Below are positions 1 to 5,811 of a stretch of 9,828 nt of DNA, piece after piece. The notes below the pieces were generated by a model that was not told the DNA's origin, made no database searches, and saw only the letters and a list, made by a program, of their open reading frames with translations. The DNA lies in assembly GCA_002423555.1 (NCBI GenBank), contig DIWQ01000051.1, positions 5,103 through 14,930 of the forward strand. The letters run 5' to 3'. The DNA comes from Patescibacteria group bacterium UBA6102. Lineage in GTDB: Bacteria > Patescibacteriota > Minisyncoccia > Minisyncoccales > UBA5738. Position 1 is the first letter of the stretch. Each line of letters begins with the position of its first letter. The translations under genes were made by a program, and so were the position numbers.

Positions 1-193
1 TGGCTTGGGTGGTCGCTTCGGTGGCGGCCTGAGTATCGGTCGCGCCCGCGGCAACGTTGGCTTGGGTCTCGCTTGCGGTAAACGTATTTGTCACCGCTTG
101 CGCGTTATACGCATTTCCAAATATTCCGCTAACAATAATCGTAACGCTCAACGTAAGAACGAATATGCGATTAAATATTTTTTTGCTTTTCAT
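1..193 (-). CDS. Secreted protein, N-terminal part only (runs off left edge)
   Basis: An open frame on the minus strand starts at ATG 193..191 and runs off the left edge without a stop (64 codons visible). It begins with a signal peptide: basic N-region MKSKK, a hydrophobic stretch (IFVLTLSVTIIVSGIFG), then small residues NAYNAQA, suggesting cleavage near residue 33. The visible mature part is rich in Ala, Thr and Gln and repeats the tripeptide TQA (ETQA, DTQA, TTQA), like a low-complexity stalk or linker of an exported or wall-associated protein. An in-frame ATG eight codons upstream (217..215) is an alternative start; neither has a clear Shine-Dalgarno sequence. The function cannot be told from this fragment. 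It is probably driven by the promoter at 545-572. Confidence 0.7.
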   Translation of the reverse strand, partial: MKSKKIFNRIFVLTLSVTIIVSGIFGNAYNAQAVTNTFTASETQANVAAGATDTQAATEATTQA

Positions 194-268
194 TTTTTTT
201 ATTTTGTTTTCCAACATAATTAATTTTATTTCAATAGAACCCAAACGACTTTTTTTGATGATTTCATG

Positions 269-412
269 TTATGTGATAAACGAACGGCTTTTGAGCGGTA
301 TTTTATTTTTCATCAGTAATTGGTTAATATTTTCCGCCTCAATCCGATCGACAATCGGGTCAGAAAGCGGAATAAAGAAAAAATTTGCGCCCGCGCGCGA
401 AAAAATTGCCAT
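269..412 (-). CDS. Possible 47-residue protein in the leader of the secreted-protein gene
   Basis: An ATG-started frame of 47 codons ends at TAA 271..269, between the predicted promoter and the secreted-protein gene. The product begins MAIFSRAGANFFFIPLSDP and ends IPLKSRSFIT. Its middle (IVDRIEAENINQLL) looks like an amphipathic helix and the composition is protein-like. I recognise no family. There is no Shine-Dalgarno sequence and the length is close to chance expectation, so it may be spurious or a decayed remnant. An overlapping plus-strand frame is less convincing. Confidence 0.28.
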   Translation of the reverse strand: MAIFSRAGANFFFIPLSDPIVDRIEAENINQLLMKNKIPLKSRSFIT

Positions 413-538
413 TGAATAAAATTCGTCGGCGCGCGTTTAGTGAAATAAAAACTGCGTCCCCCCGTTTTATTTTAGAGACATCTTATCTCGTCATCCGACA
501 AGGAAAGCACTGTGCCAACGGCACTATTTTTTAATCAT
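413..538 (-). promoter_or_regulatory. Long leader downstream of the promoter at 545-572
   Basis: If transcription starts near 538, this is untranslated leader up to the small ORF, or about 345 nt up to the secreted-protein ATG. It contains small inverted repeats: 512-516 with 520-524 (GTGCC/GGCAC, 3-nt loop), and 443-450 with 465-472 (AAATAAAA/TTTTATTT). The second encloses a run of six G in the RNA sense (458-463). I do not recognise a riboswitch or Rfam-type element. Confidence 0.3.
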
Positions 539-544
539 TATTTA

Positions 545-572
545 ATTATATGGCGCCAGAATTTTATTGCAA
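545..572 (-). promoter_or_regulatory. Sigma-70-type promoter for the left-edge secreted protein
   Basis: In the minus sense there is a -35 TTGCAA (567-572), a 16-nt spacer and a consensus -10 TATAAT (545-550). This predicts a start near 538. It lies directly downstream of the strong terminator at 626-675, a sensible position for the start of a new leftward unit. Confidence 0.6.
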
Positions 573-625
573 ATGTTTTTCCTGTGGAAAACTTTTTCGC
601 GAATGCGAAAAACGATGCTCTTCGG

Positions 626-675
626 AATCAAAAAAACCGCGCCGCTTTGATCAAAGCGGCGCGGTTTTTTTGATT
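626..675. terminator. 50-nt perfect palindrome, bidirectional intrinsic terminator
   Basis: A perfect dyad of 25 bp per arm is centred between 650 and 651. The GC-rich core (CCGCGCCGCTTTGA) is flanked by A6 on one side and T6 on the other, so it terminates in either direction. It starts five bases beyond the tRNA-Gly 3' end and most likely ends the rny/tRNA-Gly transcript. The loopless centre TTTGATCAAA would leave a few unpaired bases in RNA. Confidence 0.85.
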
Positions 676-679
676 TATG

Positions 680-750
680 AGCGGGCAACGGGATTTGCAC
701 CCGTGCCGAAACCTTGGAAGGGTTTCGTGCTGCTGCTACACTATGCCCGC
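680..750 (-). tRNA. tRNA-Gly (anticodon UCC) with atypical D and T loops
   Basis: It folds as a full cloverleaf of 71 nt: acceptor stem 744-750 with 681-687, a 4-bp D stem including one wobble pair, a 5-bp anticodon stem with loop CTTCCAA, a 4-nt variable region, a 5-bp T stem, and discriminator U as usual for bacterial tRNA-Gly. The anticodon UCC is at 718..716 and reads GGN glycine codons, chiefly GGA and GGG. CCA is not encoded (CAT follows the discriminator), so it must be added by CCA transferase. Two loop features are unusual. The D loop is AGCAGCA instead of AGNGGNA, so position 18 is A. The T loop is TGCAAAT instead of TTCRANT, so position 55 is G and the tRNA carries GUGC where GTpsiC is expected. 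See the findings. Confidence 0.9.
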
Positions 751-753
751 GGA

Positions 754-776
754 AATTCGCCGCTAAACGGCGAATT
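754..776. repeat. Short GC-rich hairpin between rny and tRNA-Gly
   Basis: A perfect 9-bp inverted repeat AATTCGCCG/CGGCGAATT encloses a 5-nt loop (763-767). It lies four bases upstream of the mature tRNA-Gly 5' end. No U-tract follows in the minus sense, so it is not an obvious terminator. It could mark the 3' end of the rny mRNA or a processing site for a rny/tRNA-Gly co-transcript. Confidence 0.6.
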
Positions 777-822
777 AGTTAATAGTTAATAGTTGATAGT
801 TAATAGTTGATAGTTGATAGTT
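776..822. repeat. Tandem heptamer repeat TAGTTRA
   Basis: Six consecutive 7-nt units alternate TAGTTAA and TAGTTGA (776-817), followed by a partial seventh unit. They lie just after the rny stop codon. The 7-nt period and very short unit indicate a microsatellite-like array, not CRISPR. Confidence 0.85.
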
Positions 823-835
823 TTTGCGCTTTGCG

Positions 836-2362
836 CTATCGGGCGTATTCGGTCACTCGGGTTTCGCGAATCACGTTCACTTTTATTTCTCCGGGATAGC
901 GCAATTCTTCTTCAATCCGCCCGGCGATTTCTTTGGCCATCTTTTGCGCCTGCCAATCGTCAATTTCCTTGGGCCGGACAAAGACCCGTATTTCGCGCCC
1001 CGCTTGCAGCGCCCAAGCCTTTTCCACTCCTTCAAACGACTTGGCGATACCTTCCAATTCCCCCAGCCGCTTCAAATAATTTTCCACCGTGTCTTTGCGG
1101 GCGCCAGGCCGGGCACCGGAAATTTGATCCGCCGCTTGCACAATCATTCCTTCCACGCCCTCATAGGGAAAGTCTTCGTGATGCGATCGGACCGCCACCA
1201 CCACTTCCGGCTCAACATTGAATTTTTCCAAAATCTTGACGCCGATTTCCACGTGCGTGCCTTCAATCTGCTGATCCACGGATTTACCGATATCGTGGAG
1301 CAATCCCGCTTTGCGCGCCACTTTGACATTCGCACCCACCTCGGCGGCAATCGCCGCGGCCAAATGGCTCACCTCAACCGAATGCAGGAGCGCGTTCTGT
1401 CCGTAACTGGTGCGGTATTTTAATCTTCCCAAAAGCTGGACCAGGCGGGGATTCAATCCCACCACATTCGTGTCATAGCACGCTTGCTCGCCGGCTTCCT
1501 TTATCTTGGCGGCGATTTCTTCTTGGGCAATCTTCACCGTTTCTTCAATGCGCGCCGGCTGAATGCGCGAATCCTGAATCAATTTTTCCAGCGCAATCTT
1601 GGCAATCTGCCGCCGCGTGGGGTCAAATCCGGAAATCACCACCGTCTCGGGCGTTTCATCAACAATAATCTCCACTCCCGTGAGCCGTTCCAGCGCGCGA
1701 ATGTTGCGCCCCTCCTTGCCGATAATCCTGCCCTTAATATCGTCGCTGGGCAAACTCACCACCGAAGTGGTAATTTCCTGCGCCTGCGAAAGCGCAAATT
1801 TTTGAATCGCCTGCGTCAAAATCTCCCGGGCGCGCTGTCTGAACCCGTCAATGCCTTCGCTTTCCAAACGGCGCGTTTTTTCCAATAAATTACGGGCATG
1901 CTCTTTTTCCAAAACTTCCATCAATTCCCGAAGCGCTTCGTCTTTGGTCAATCCCGCAACGCGCTCCAGCCCTTCCATCGTCCGGCGATGCAGTTCCTCC
2001 AAATTTTCTTTCAATAATTTCAATTTTTGCACTTTTTCGCGCAATTCGTTTTCTTCGGTTTCAAACGCGGCAATTTTTTGTTCCAAATTGCTTTCCCGTT
2101 TCAAAATCAGCGTCTCGGTCTTGGCAATCTCTTTTTGCCGGCGCGCGATTTCCTGGTGCGAGTCATCCAGCATTTTCTGCGCTTTCGCCTGCGCTTCGTC
2201 CTGCACTTTCTGCGCTTCCGCTTTCGCTTTCGCCAGTTTGCCGGCAATGTTTTTTTCAATCGTGCCGGCGCGTTTTTTGGCAATCGCCTGCCGGGCGAAA
2301 TAGCCCGCCGCCGCGCCGCCGCCAAACGCCAATGCCAACAGAAAAATAGTAATCAAATCCAT
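836..2362 (-). CDS. rny: Ribonuclease Y (membrane-anchored endoribonuclease)
   Basis: 508 residues, normal length for RNase Y, which initiates mRNA decay at the inner face of the membrane. Domains in order: an N-terminal transmembrane anchor (about 3-23, rich in Gly/Ala), a long charged coiled coil (about 30-180), a KH RNA-binding domain with GRIIGKEGRN at 211-220, then the HD hydrolase domain. Visible metal and catalytic residues are H327 (ALLHSVE), H356-D357 (LLHDIGK), H394-H395 (SHHED) and D412 (AADQISGARPG). I chose ATG 2362..2360 because the anchor follows at once. A GGAG lies 12 nt upstream, a long spacing. An upstream TTG (2419) would add 19 residues that do not look family-like. The gene follows the secreted repeat protein on the same strand with a 118-nt gap in which I see no convincing promoter. 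Degradosome partners are not visible here. Confidence 0.96.
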   Translation of the reverse strand: MDLITIFLLALAFGGGAAAGYFARQAIAKKRAGTIEKNIAGKLAKAKAEAQKVQDEAQAKAQKMLDDSHQEIARRQKEIAKTETLILKRESNLEQKIAAFETEENELREKVQKLKLLKENLEELHRRTMEGLERVAGLTKDEALRELMEVLEKEHARNLLEKTRRLESEGIDGFRQRAREILTQAIQKFALSQAQEITTSVVSLPSDDIKGRIIGKEGRNIRALERLTGVEIIVDETPETVVISGFDPTRRQIAKIALEKLIQDSRIQPARIEETVKIAQEEIAAKIKEAGEQACYDTNVVGLNPRLVQLLGRLKYRTSYGQNALLHSVEVSHLAAAIAAEVGANVKVARKAGLLHDIGKSVDQQIEGTHVEIGVKILEKFNVEPEVVVAVRSHHEDFPYEGVEGMIVQAADQISGARPGARKDTVENYLKRLGELEGIAKSFEGVEKAWALQAGREIRVFVRPKEIDDWQAQKMAKEIAGRIEEELRYPGEIKVNVIRETRVTEYAR

Positions 2363-2480
2363 ATTCGGTATTAACTCCGGCAAGCCGCCGCGGATCTTTT
2401 GCCAACTTCTTCCAACCAAAAATCGGCCGCCGCGTAAATCTGCCGCGCGCTAACTAACGGAGTTGTTTTAAAACTGCGAT

Positions 2481-3863
2481 CTAAATCGGCACTTCTTCCC
2501 ATTTGGGCAATGATCTCGCTTTGTAATCAACTATTTTGCAATTCATTTTCCCAACATTATCGGTTACATAAATCTCAACCTTGTTTGTTTTCCCCGCAAC
2601 AAAAGACGAAATTGCATCATTTGAATTCTCAATTCTTTGACTTGCCAAACCACCGTTGATCGTAAATCGCCAGTCATAGTTCAGCCCTAAACCAACCCCG
2701 GCCGCCGAAGGCGAGGAAGCATCTTTGACCCAAAAGGTTCCATCCTTTACAACCCTTTTTTCAAAATTCGTCTTATCCAAGCCACTGGTACAATTCTCAA
2801 AAACAGAATCATTGATACCTATCGGAACGCCGTCTTCATCATAAATATTCGGATCAGACAACGAACATTGAAAATCCGCCGTTACATTTTGCCTGATAAT
2901 TATCTTATGTTCCACTGAGCTACTATTCCCCGCCGTACAATCAGGGTTAGCCTCGGAATAGGGTTCATCGCTCACCGTGAGTTTTAGGGTATACGGCACT
3001 TCGCTCGCCGGCACATTTGGCTGAAATGTGTGATCCGCCTTGCCGCCACTGGCATAAACATAAGCAGTACCCACCAATTCCCATTTCGTGCAATTAACCA
3101 CAGGGCTGGAAAGATTATTGATCTTATAGATGCAACTTACACAATCGCCATTTGGCGTCCATGCCTTCCATATTGAGTCATCAAAAGCATCGCAATCGCC
3201 ATCGGGACAAGAACTCTTATCGCATCCCATTTTGGCAATCGGACCGAATTTGGCGCTGGTATGCACTTTATACGGTCCGCCGCCCGCGCCAGGATCAACG
3301 CTGTTGAAACTCAACCAGCCCAAAACCATATCCGACCAGGCCCAGCCGTGAAAATCACCTGTCGCCGGATCAATGGAAGCACCGTAAGGACTGCCGCCAC
3401 TTGTCGTGCCGCGCAAACTCACGCACCCGTCCCATCCGCCGCCATTAGCCAAAACTTTCGCCCAGCCGCTGATCTCATGCTGGCCGGAAGCATTGGGTAT
3501 TCCGCTCACCTTGGCCTGGCAGGTATCGCCGGAACAACCGCCGCACCCCGCCACATCCGCGACATTGAACGAAATCCAGCCGATGTATTCCGACCAGGCA
3601 TAGCCCGACATTTTGCCATCGCTGGCAATATTAACCCCGTAATCCGTGCCCCCACCGTCGCCAGCAATACCGTCAACCGCTTTGTTATTGAAACTCACCC
3701 AGCCGATGTTCTCCGACCGGGCAAACCCGCCGACGTTGTGGCCCGTGCCGGCAAACGCCAAAAAGGCAAACGAGCCAGCGGCCAGTGCCACGGTGGCAAA
3801 AACGAGAAGATTGCGATTTATTTTTTTCAAGGTAGTGGGACCGCGCCTTGGCCGTGTTGCCAA
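2481..3863 (-). CDS. Secreted cysteine-containing protein with W-S-x-x-I-G-W-I-S-F-N repeats
   Basis: 460 residues. The N-terminus is basic (RPRR, then KKINRN) followed by a hydrophobic core and the AFLAFAG cleavage region at about 33-39, so it is exported. Repeats follow: FARSENIGWVSFN (47-59), YAWSEYIGWISFN (88-100), a degenerate copy at about 133-150 and WAWSDMVLGWLSFN (174-187). Each surrounds a glycine-rich turn and a YGV/YGA strand. From about 205 on there is a Cys-rich beta-type region (CDKSSCPDGDC at 214-224; LKLTVSDEP and VEIYVTDNVGK strands) resembling PKD/Ig-like surface modules. The paired cysteines suggest disulfides outside the cell. There is no C-terminal anchor or sortase motif. 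The start is TTG with GGA seven bases upstream; a second TTG at codon 12 is possible. I know such repeats from Parcubacteria-like surface proteins, but the function is unknown. The C-terminal coding half is far more AT-rich than the N-terminal half. Confidence 0.85.
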   Translation of the reverse strand: MATRPRRGPTTLKKINRNLLVFATVALAAGSFAFLAFAGTGHNVGGFARSENIGWVSFNNKAVDGIAGDGGGTDYGVNIASDGKMSGYAWSEYIGWISFNVADVAGCGGCSGDTCQAKVSGIPNASGQHEISGWAKVLANGGGWDGCVSLRGTTSGGSPYGASIDPATGDFHGWAWSDMVLGWLSFNSVDPGAGGGPYKVHTSAKFGPIAKMGCDKSSCPDGDCDAFDDSIWKAWTPNGDCVSCIYKINNLSSPVVNCTKWELVGTAYVYASGGKADHTFQPNVPASEVPYTLKLTVSDEPYSEANPDCTAGNSSSVEHKIIIRQNVTADFQCSLSDPNIYDEDGVPIGINDSVFENCTSGLDKTNFEKRVVKDGTFWVKDASSPSAAGVGLGLNYDWRFTINGGLASQRIENSNDAISSFVAGKTNKVEIYVTDNVGKMNCKIVDYKARSLPKWEEVPI

Positions 3864-3921
3864 AACAGTTTCCGGCGGCGGAAAATTACCGATTTAACCT
3901 TAAAAACTTTCTCACAACCCC

Positions 3922-3949
3922 ATCATAACACATTATTTTTGGCGCGCAA
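3922..3949 (-). promoter_or_regulatory. Extended -10 promoter for the secreted repeat protein
   Basis: In the minus sense: -35 TTGCGC (3944-3949), 16-nt spacer, -10 TATGAT (3922-3927) preceded by TG at the extended position (TGTTATGAT). The predicted start near 3914 gives a leader of about 50 nt before the TTG at 3863. The ten bases GTGTTATGAT recur exactly in the nusA promoter. Confidence 0.6.
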
Positions 3950-3960
3950 TAGTAAAAAGC

Positions 3961-4144
3961 GTAACCACTCACCAGGTTTAAAATTAAAGGGGTCTATCCC
4001 TCGTTACTGCGAGGGTTAGTCCCCTTTAATTTCGCGCCCAAAATTCTTTTGCCAGGGTCTAACCCCTCGCGATTATCCCTCGGATTACCTCGGGACAAGC
4101 GCGAGGGATAGACCCTTAAAATACAGGCCCCAGTGAGTGGTTAC
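3961..4144. mobile_element. 184-bp MITE/REP-like element with 12-bp terminal inverted repeats
   Basis: It is bounded by perfect inverted repeats GTAACCACTCAC (3961-3972) and GTGAGTGGTTAC (4133-4144); similarity continues inward imperfectly for about 40 bp. Inside are two large hairpins. Hairpin A (3981-4032) has 23 positions per arm with two T-T mismatches and loop TTACTG. Hairpin B (4054-4116) has arms of 17-18 nt with one A-A mismatch, one bulged C and a 28-nt loop. Both arms of both hairpins carry variants of GGGTCTAWCCCTCG, four copies in all. There is no room for a transposase, so if mobile it is non-autonomous. No clear target-site duplication is visible. It fills most of the gap between clpP and the secreted-protein gene; the remainder is the promoter at 3922-3949 and the clpP terminator. 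Confidence 0.7.
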
Positions 4145-4156
4145 CAAAAGCAATAG

Positions 4157-4180
4157 CAAAAAGCCCCGCTCTTGCGAGGC
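4157..4180 (-). terminator. Intrinsic terminator after clpP
   Basis: In the minus sense there is a 7-bp stem GCCTCGC/GCGGGGC (4174-4180 with 4163-4169, one T-G wobble), a 4-nt loop AAGA, then TTTTT (4162-4158). It lies 34 bases beyond the clpP stop and should end the nusA-tig-clpP transcript. Confidence 0.8.
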
Positions 4181-4213
4181 CCCTTTACGCTTTTTACTTT
4201 GCGCTTTATGCTC

Positions 4214-4798
4214 TCAGCCCTTGGCCTTAATCACTTCATCAATGATACCGTATTCCTTGGCACTCTCGGCGGTTAGATAAAAGTCGCGATCGGTGTCGGC
4301 GGTAATCTTCTCAATTTTTTGGCCGGTGTGTTTGGCGATAATGTTGTTGAGAGACTCTTTAATGCGGATGATCTGCCGGGCGTTAATCTCAATATCCGTC
4401 GCCACCCCCTGGGCGCCGCCGGCCACCTGATGCAACATAATTTCGGCATTGGGCAGGGCAAACCGCTTGCCTTTCGCTCCCGACGCCAGCAACACCGCCC
4501 CCATGGACGCGGCCATACCCACGCAAACCGTGGACACCGGACATTTGATATACTGCATTGTGTCGTAGATTGCCAATCCCGCGGTTACCGATCCTCCCGG
4601 ACTGTTGATATAAAGCTGAATGTCTTTTTTATCGTCTTTTGACGCCAGAAAAAGAAACTGGGCGATGATGGAATTGGCAATAATATCGTTGACCGGCCCG
4701 CCCAAAAACACGATCCGCTCTTTGAGCAAACGCGAGTAAATGTCATAGGCCCGTTCGCCATATTGCGTTTTTTCAATGACAGTGGGAATTAAATTCAT
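4214..4798 (-). CDS. clpP: ATP-dependent Clp protease proteolytic subunit
   Basis: 194 residues, typical for ClpP, the serine protease that forms a two-ring 14-mer chamber and degrades substrates fed by a Clp ATPase (ClpX or ClpC, not in this window). The catalytic triad is visible: S98 in GMAASMGA, H123 in EIMLHQ and D172 in DTDRD. The substrate-binding stretch YINSPGGSVTAGLAIYDTM and the N-terminal processing region before ERAYDIYSRLL are also present. ATG 4798..4796 is chosen because MNLIPTVIEK matches the family N-terminus. An in-frame ATG 12 codons upstream lies in low-complexity spacer that is repeated elsewhere in the gap. There is no clear ribosome binding site. It follows tig by 125 nt on the same strand, the widespread tig-clpP order, and ends at its own terminator. 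No clpX follows; the next gene is the secreted protein. Confidence 0.97.
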   Translation of the reverse strand: MNLIPTVIEKTQYGERAYDIYSRLLKERIVFLGGPVNDIIANSIIAQFLFLASKDDKKDIQLYINSPGGSVTAGLAIYDTMQYIKCPVSTVCVGMAASMGAVLLASGAKGKRFALPNAEIMLHQVAGGAQGVATDIEINARQIIRIKESLNNIIAKHTGQKIEKITADTDRDFYLTAESAKEYGIIDEVIKAKG

Positions 4799-4809
4799 AT
4801 TTATAAGCG

Positions 4810-4921
4810 CCAAATTCCAAGCTCCAAATTCCAAATAATATCAAATATCCAAATATCAATATTTAAAATTTTAATTTTGAATATTGAAATTTACTTTGTA
4901 ATTTGGTGCTTGTGATTTGGG
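4810..4921. repeat. AT-rich nested inverted repeat in the tig-clpP spacer
   Basis: The spacer is a dyad. Its outer arms, at 4810-4830 and 4900-4920, match with about four mismatches (AATTTGGWGCTTG core). An inner 13-bp stem, 4857-4869 with 4874-4886, closes on a 4-nt loop and contains one T-G wobble. Words such as CCAAATTCCAA recur within the left arm. No U-tract follows a GC stem, so this is not a classical terminator. It could cut down or pause transcription, or be a decayed mobile repeat. Confidence 0.6.
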
Positions 4922-4923
4922 AT

Positions 4924-5811
4924 TTATTTTTTGGAGTTTGTTTCAAGAAATTCAAAGGCTTTTTCGGATTGCAAGCTTTGCCGCCAGTACGCTCTTTGTT
5001 GCTCCTCATTTTCGGCACTGCCGGCATCTTCACCGTCTTCGCCGCGCGACTTGGCAATGGCCGCAGCAATCTCTTCGTCGCCAACCTCAATCTTTTCCAT
5101 TTTTATAATTTCCCGCAGGACCAAAAATTTTTTGATTCTTGTTTCGCTGTCTTTGGCAACGTCTTCCCGGACCTGGGTTTCGGTCTTGCCGATTTTTTTC
5201 AAATATTCGGCAAAGTCCATGCCGGTCATTTGCCGCACTCGTTGCTTGAAATCCTCCATGGCTTTTTGCGTTTCTCCCGCGGCCAGAATGTCGGGAATTT
5301 CCAGCTCGGACTCTTTGGCCAGTTTTTCCAACAAGTCGTCGCGCCAATGCCGGCGGGCATGTCGCTCTTTCTCCATTTGGAGGCGCTTGATGTCCTCGGC
5401 GGAAACTTCCGGCGCCTTGAATTCAAGATCGGCGGCAATCTTTTTATAGTCGGGCAGTTTCGCTTGCGGATAAACCGCCGCGATCGCTTTATATTCAAAA
5501 GGATTGCCCGGCGCCAGCTTCAAAATGCTGATCTGCGGATAACCGAGAGGCTCAATGTTGTTTTCGGCCGCCGCTTTGGGAAACGAATCGTCAATGGCCA
5601 GCACCGCGGCGCGGTCCAAAATTTTTTGTTCGCCAATCTTGGTTTTCACCATTTCTTTGGGCGCAGTGCCCTTGCGGAACCCGGGAATTTCGGCAGACTT
5701 GGCGATTTCATCCAGCGCCCTTTGCACAAATTCCGCAAAGCCGTCGGCGGGAATCTCCGCCAGAATCTCAACCTGCGATTTGGGAAGTCTTTTAACGGTA
5801 TATTTATTCAT
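4924..5811 (-). CDS. tig: Trigger factor lacking the PPIase domain
   Basis: 295 residues against roughly 430 in classical trigger factor, the ribosome-bound chaperone that receives nascent chains at the exit tunnel. Residues 1-130 are the ribosome-binding domain, with the signature GFRKGTAP at 44-51. At about 135-165 (VSAEDIKRLQMEKE...) the chain passes directly into the C-terminal helical arm domain (LLEKLAKESELEIPDILAAGE, with TETQVREDV and VLREIIKMEKIEVGDEEI). The FKBP-type PPIase domain of about 100 residues that normally sits between them is missing. A charged Glu/Asp/Ser linker at 255-272 precedes the C-terminus. ATG 5811..5809 is used; a longer frame extends upstream but only by reading nusA out of frame. 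The start overlaps the nusA stop by 8 nt, so translation is probably coupled, and no Shine-Dalgarno sequence is visible. clpP follows. Confidence 0.93.
   Translation of the reverse strand: MNKYTVKRLPKSQVEILAEIPADGFAEFVQRALDEIAKSAEIPGFRKGTAPKEMVKTKIGEQKILDRAAVLAIDDSFPKAAAENNIEPLGYPQISILKLAPGNPFEYKAIAAVYPQAKLPDYKKIAADLEFKAPEVSAEDIKRLQMEKERHARRHWRDDLLEKLAKESELEIPDILAAGETQKAMEDFKQRVRQMTGMDFAEYLKKIGKTETQVREDVAKDSETRIKKFLVLREIIKMEKIEVGDEEIAAAIAKSRGEDGEDAGSAENEEQQRAYWRQSLQSEKAFEFLETNSKK

Noticed and set aside
512..531. Small hairpin followed by T-rich sequence as a plus-strand terminator
   Set aside because: The stem is only 5 bp and no plus-strand gene precedes it; treated as part of the minus-strand leader.
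680..750. tRNA-Gly as evidence for the UGA=Gly code of Gracilibacteria/SR1
   Set aside because: The anticodon is UCC, not UCA, and several genes here end with UGA.
550..789. Plus-strand frame of 79 codons
   Set aside because: It runs through the terminator palindrome and the tRNA-Gly gene, so it is not a protein gene.
776..822. Heptamer repeats as phage or CRISPR-type direct repeats or origin iterons
   Set aside because: The units are only 7 nt, contiguous and of low complexity; no DnaA boxes or cas/rep genes nearby.
824..1423. Long plus-strand open frame (199 codons) opposite rny
   Set aside because: It lies wholly antisense to the conserved KH-HD region of RNase Y and has no family-like sequence; it is a shadow frame of GC-rich coding DNA.
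2363..2419. TTG start for rny adding 19 residues
   Set aside because: The extra residues precede the membrane anchor and are not typical of RNase Y; ATG 2362 places the anchor at the N-terminus.
3952..4197. Outer inverted repeat GTAAAAAGCGTAA (3952-3964 and 4185-4197) as the true ends of the mobile element
   Set aside because: The right copy lies beyond the clpP terminator and the word resembles A/T filler near other genes (such as TTTTGCGCTTTGCGC at 822-836); the GTAACCACTCAC ends are better, though a larger element cannot be excluded.
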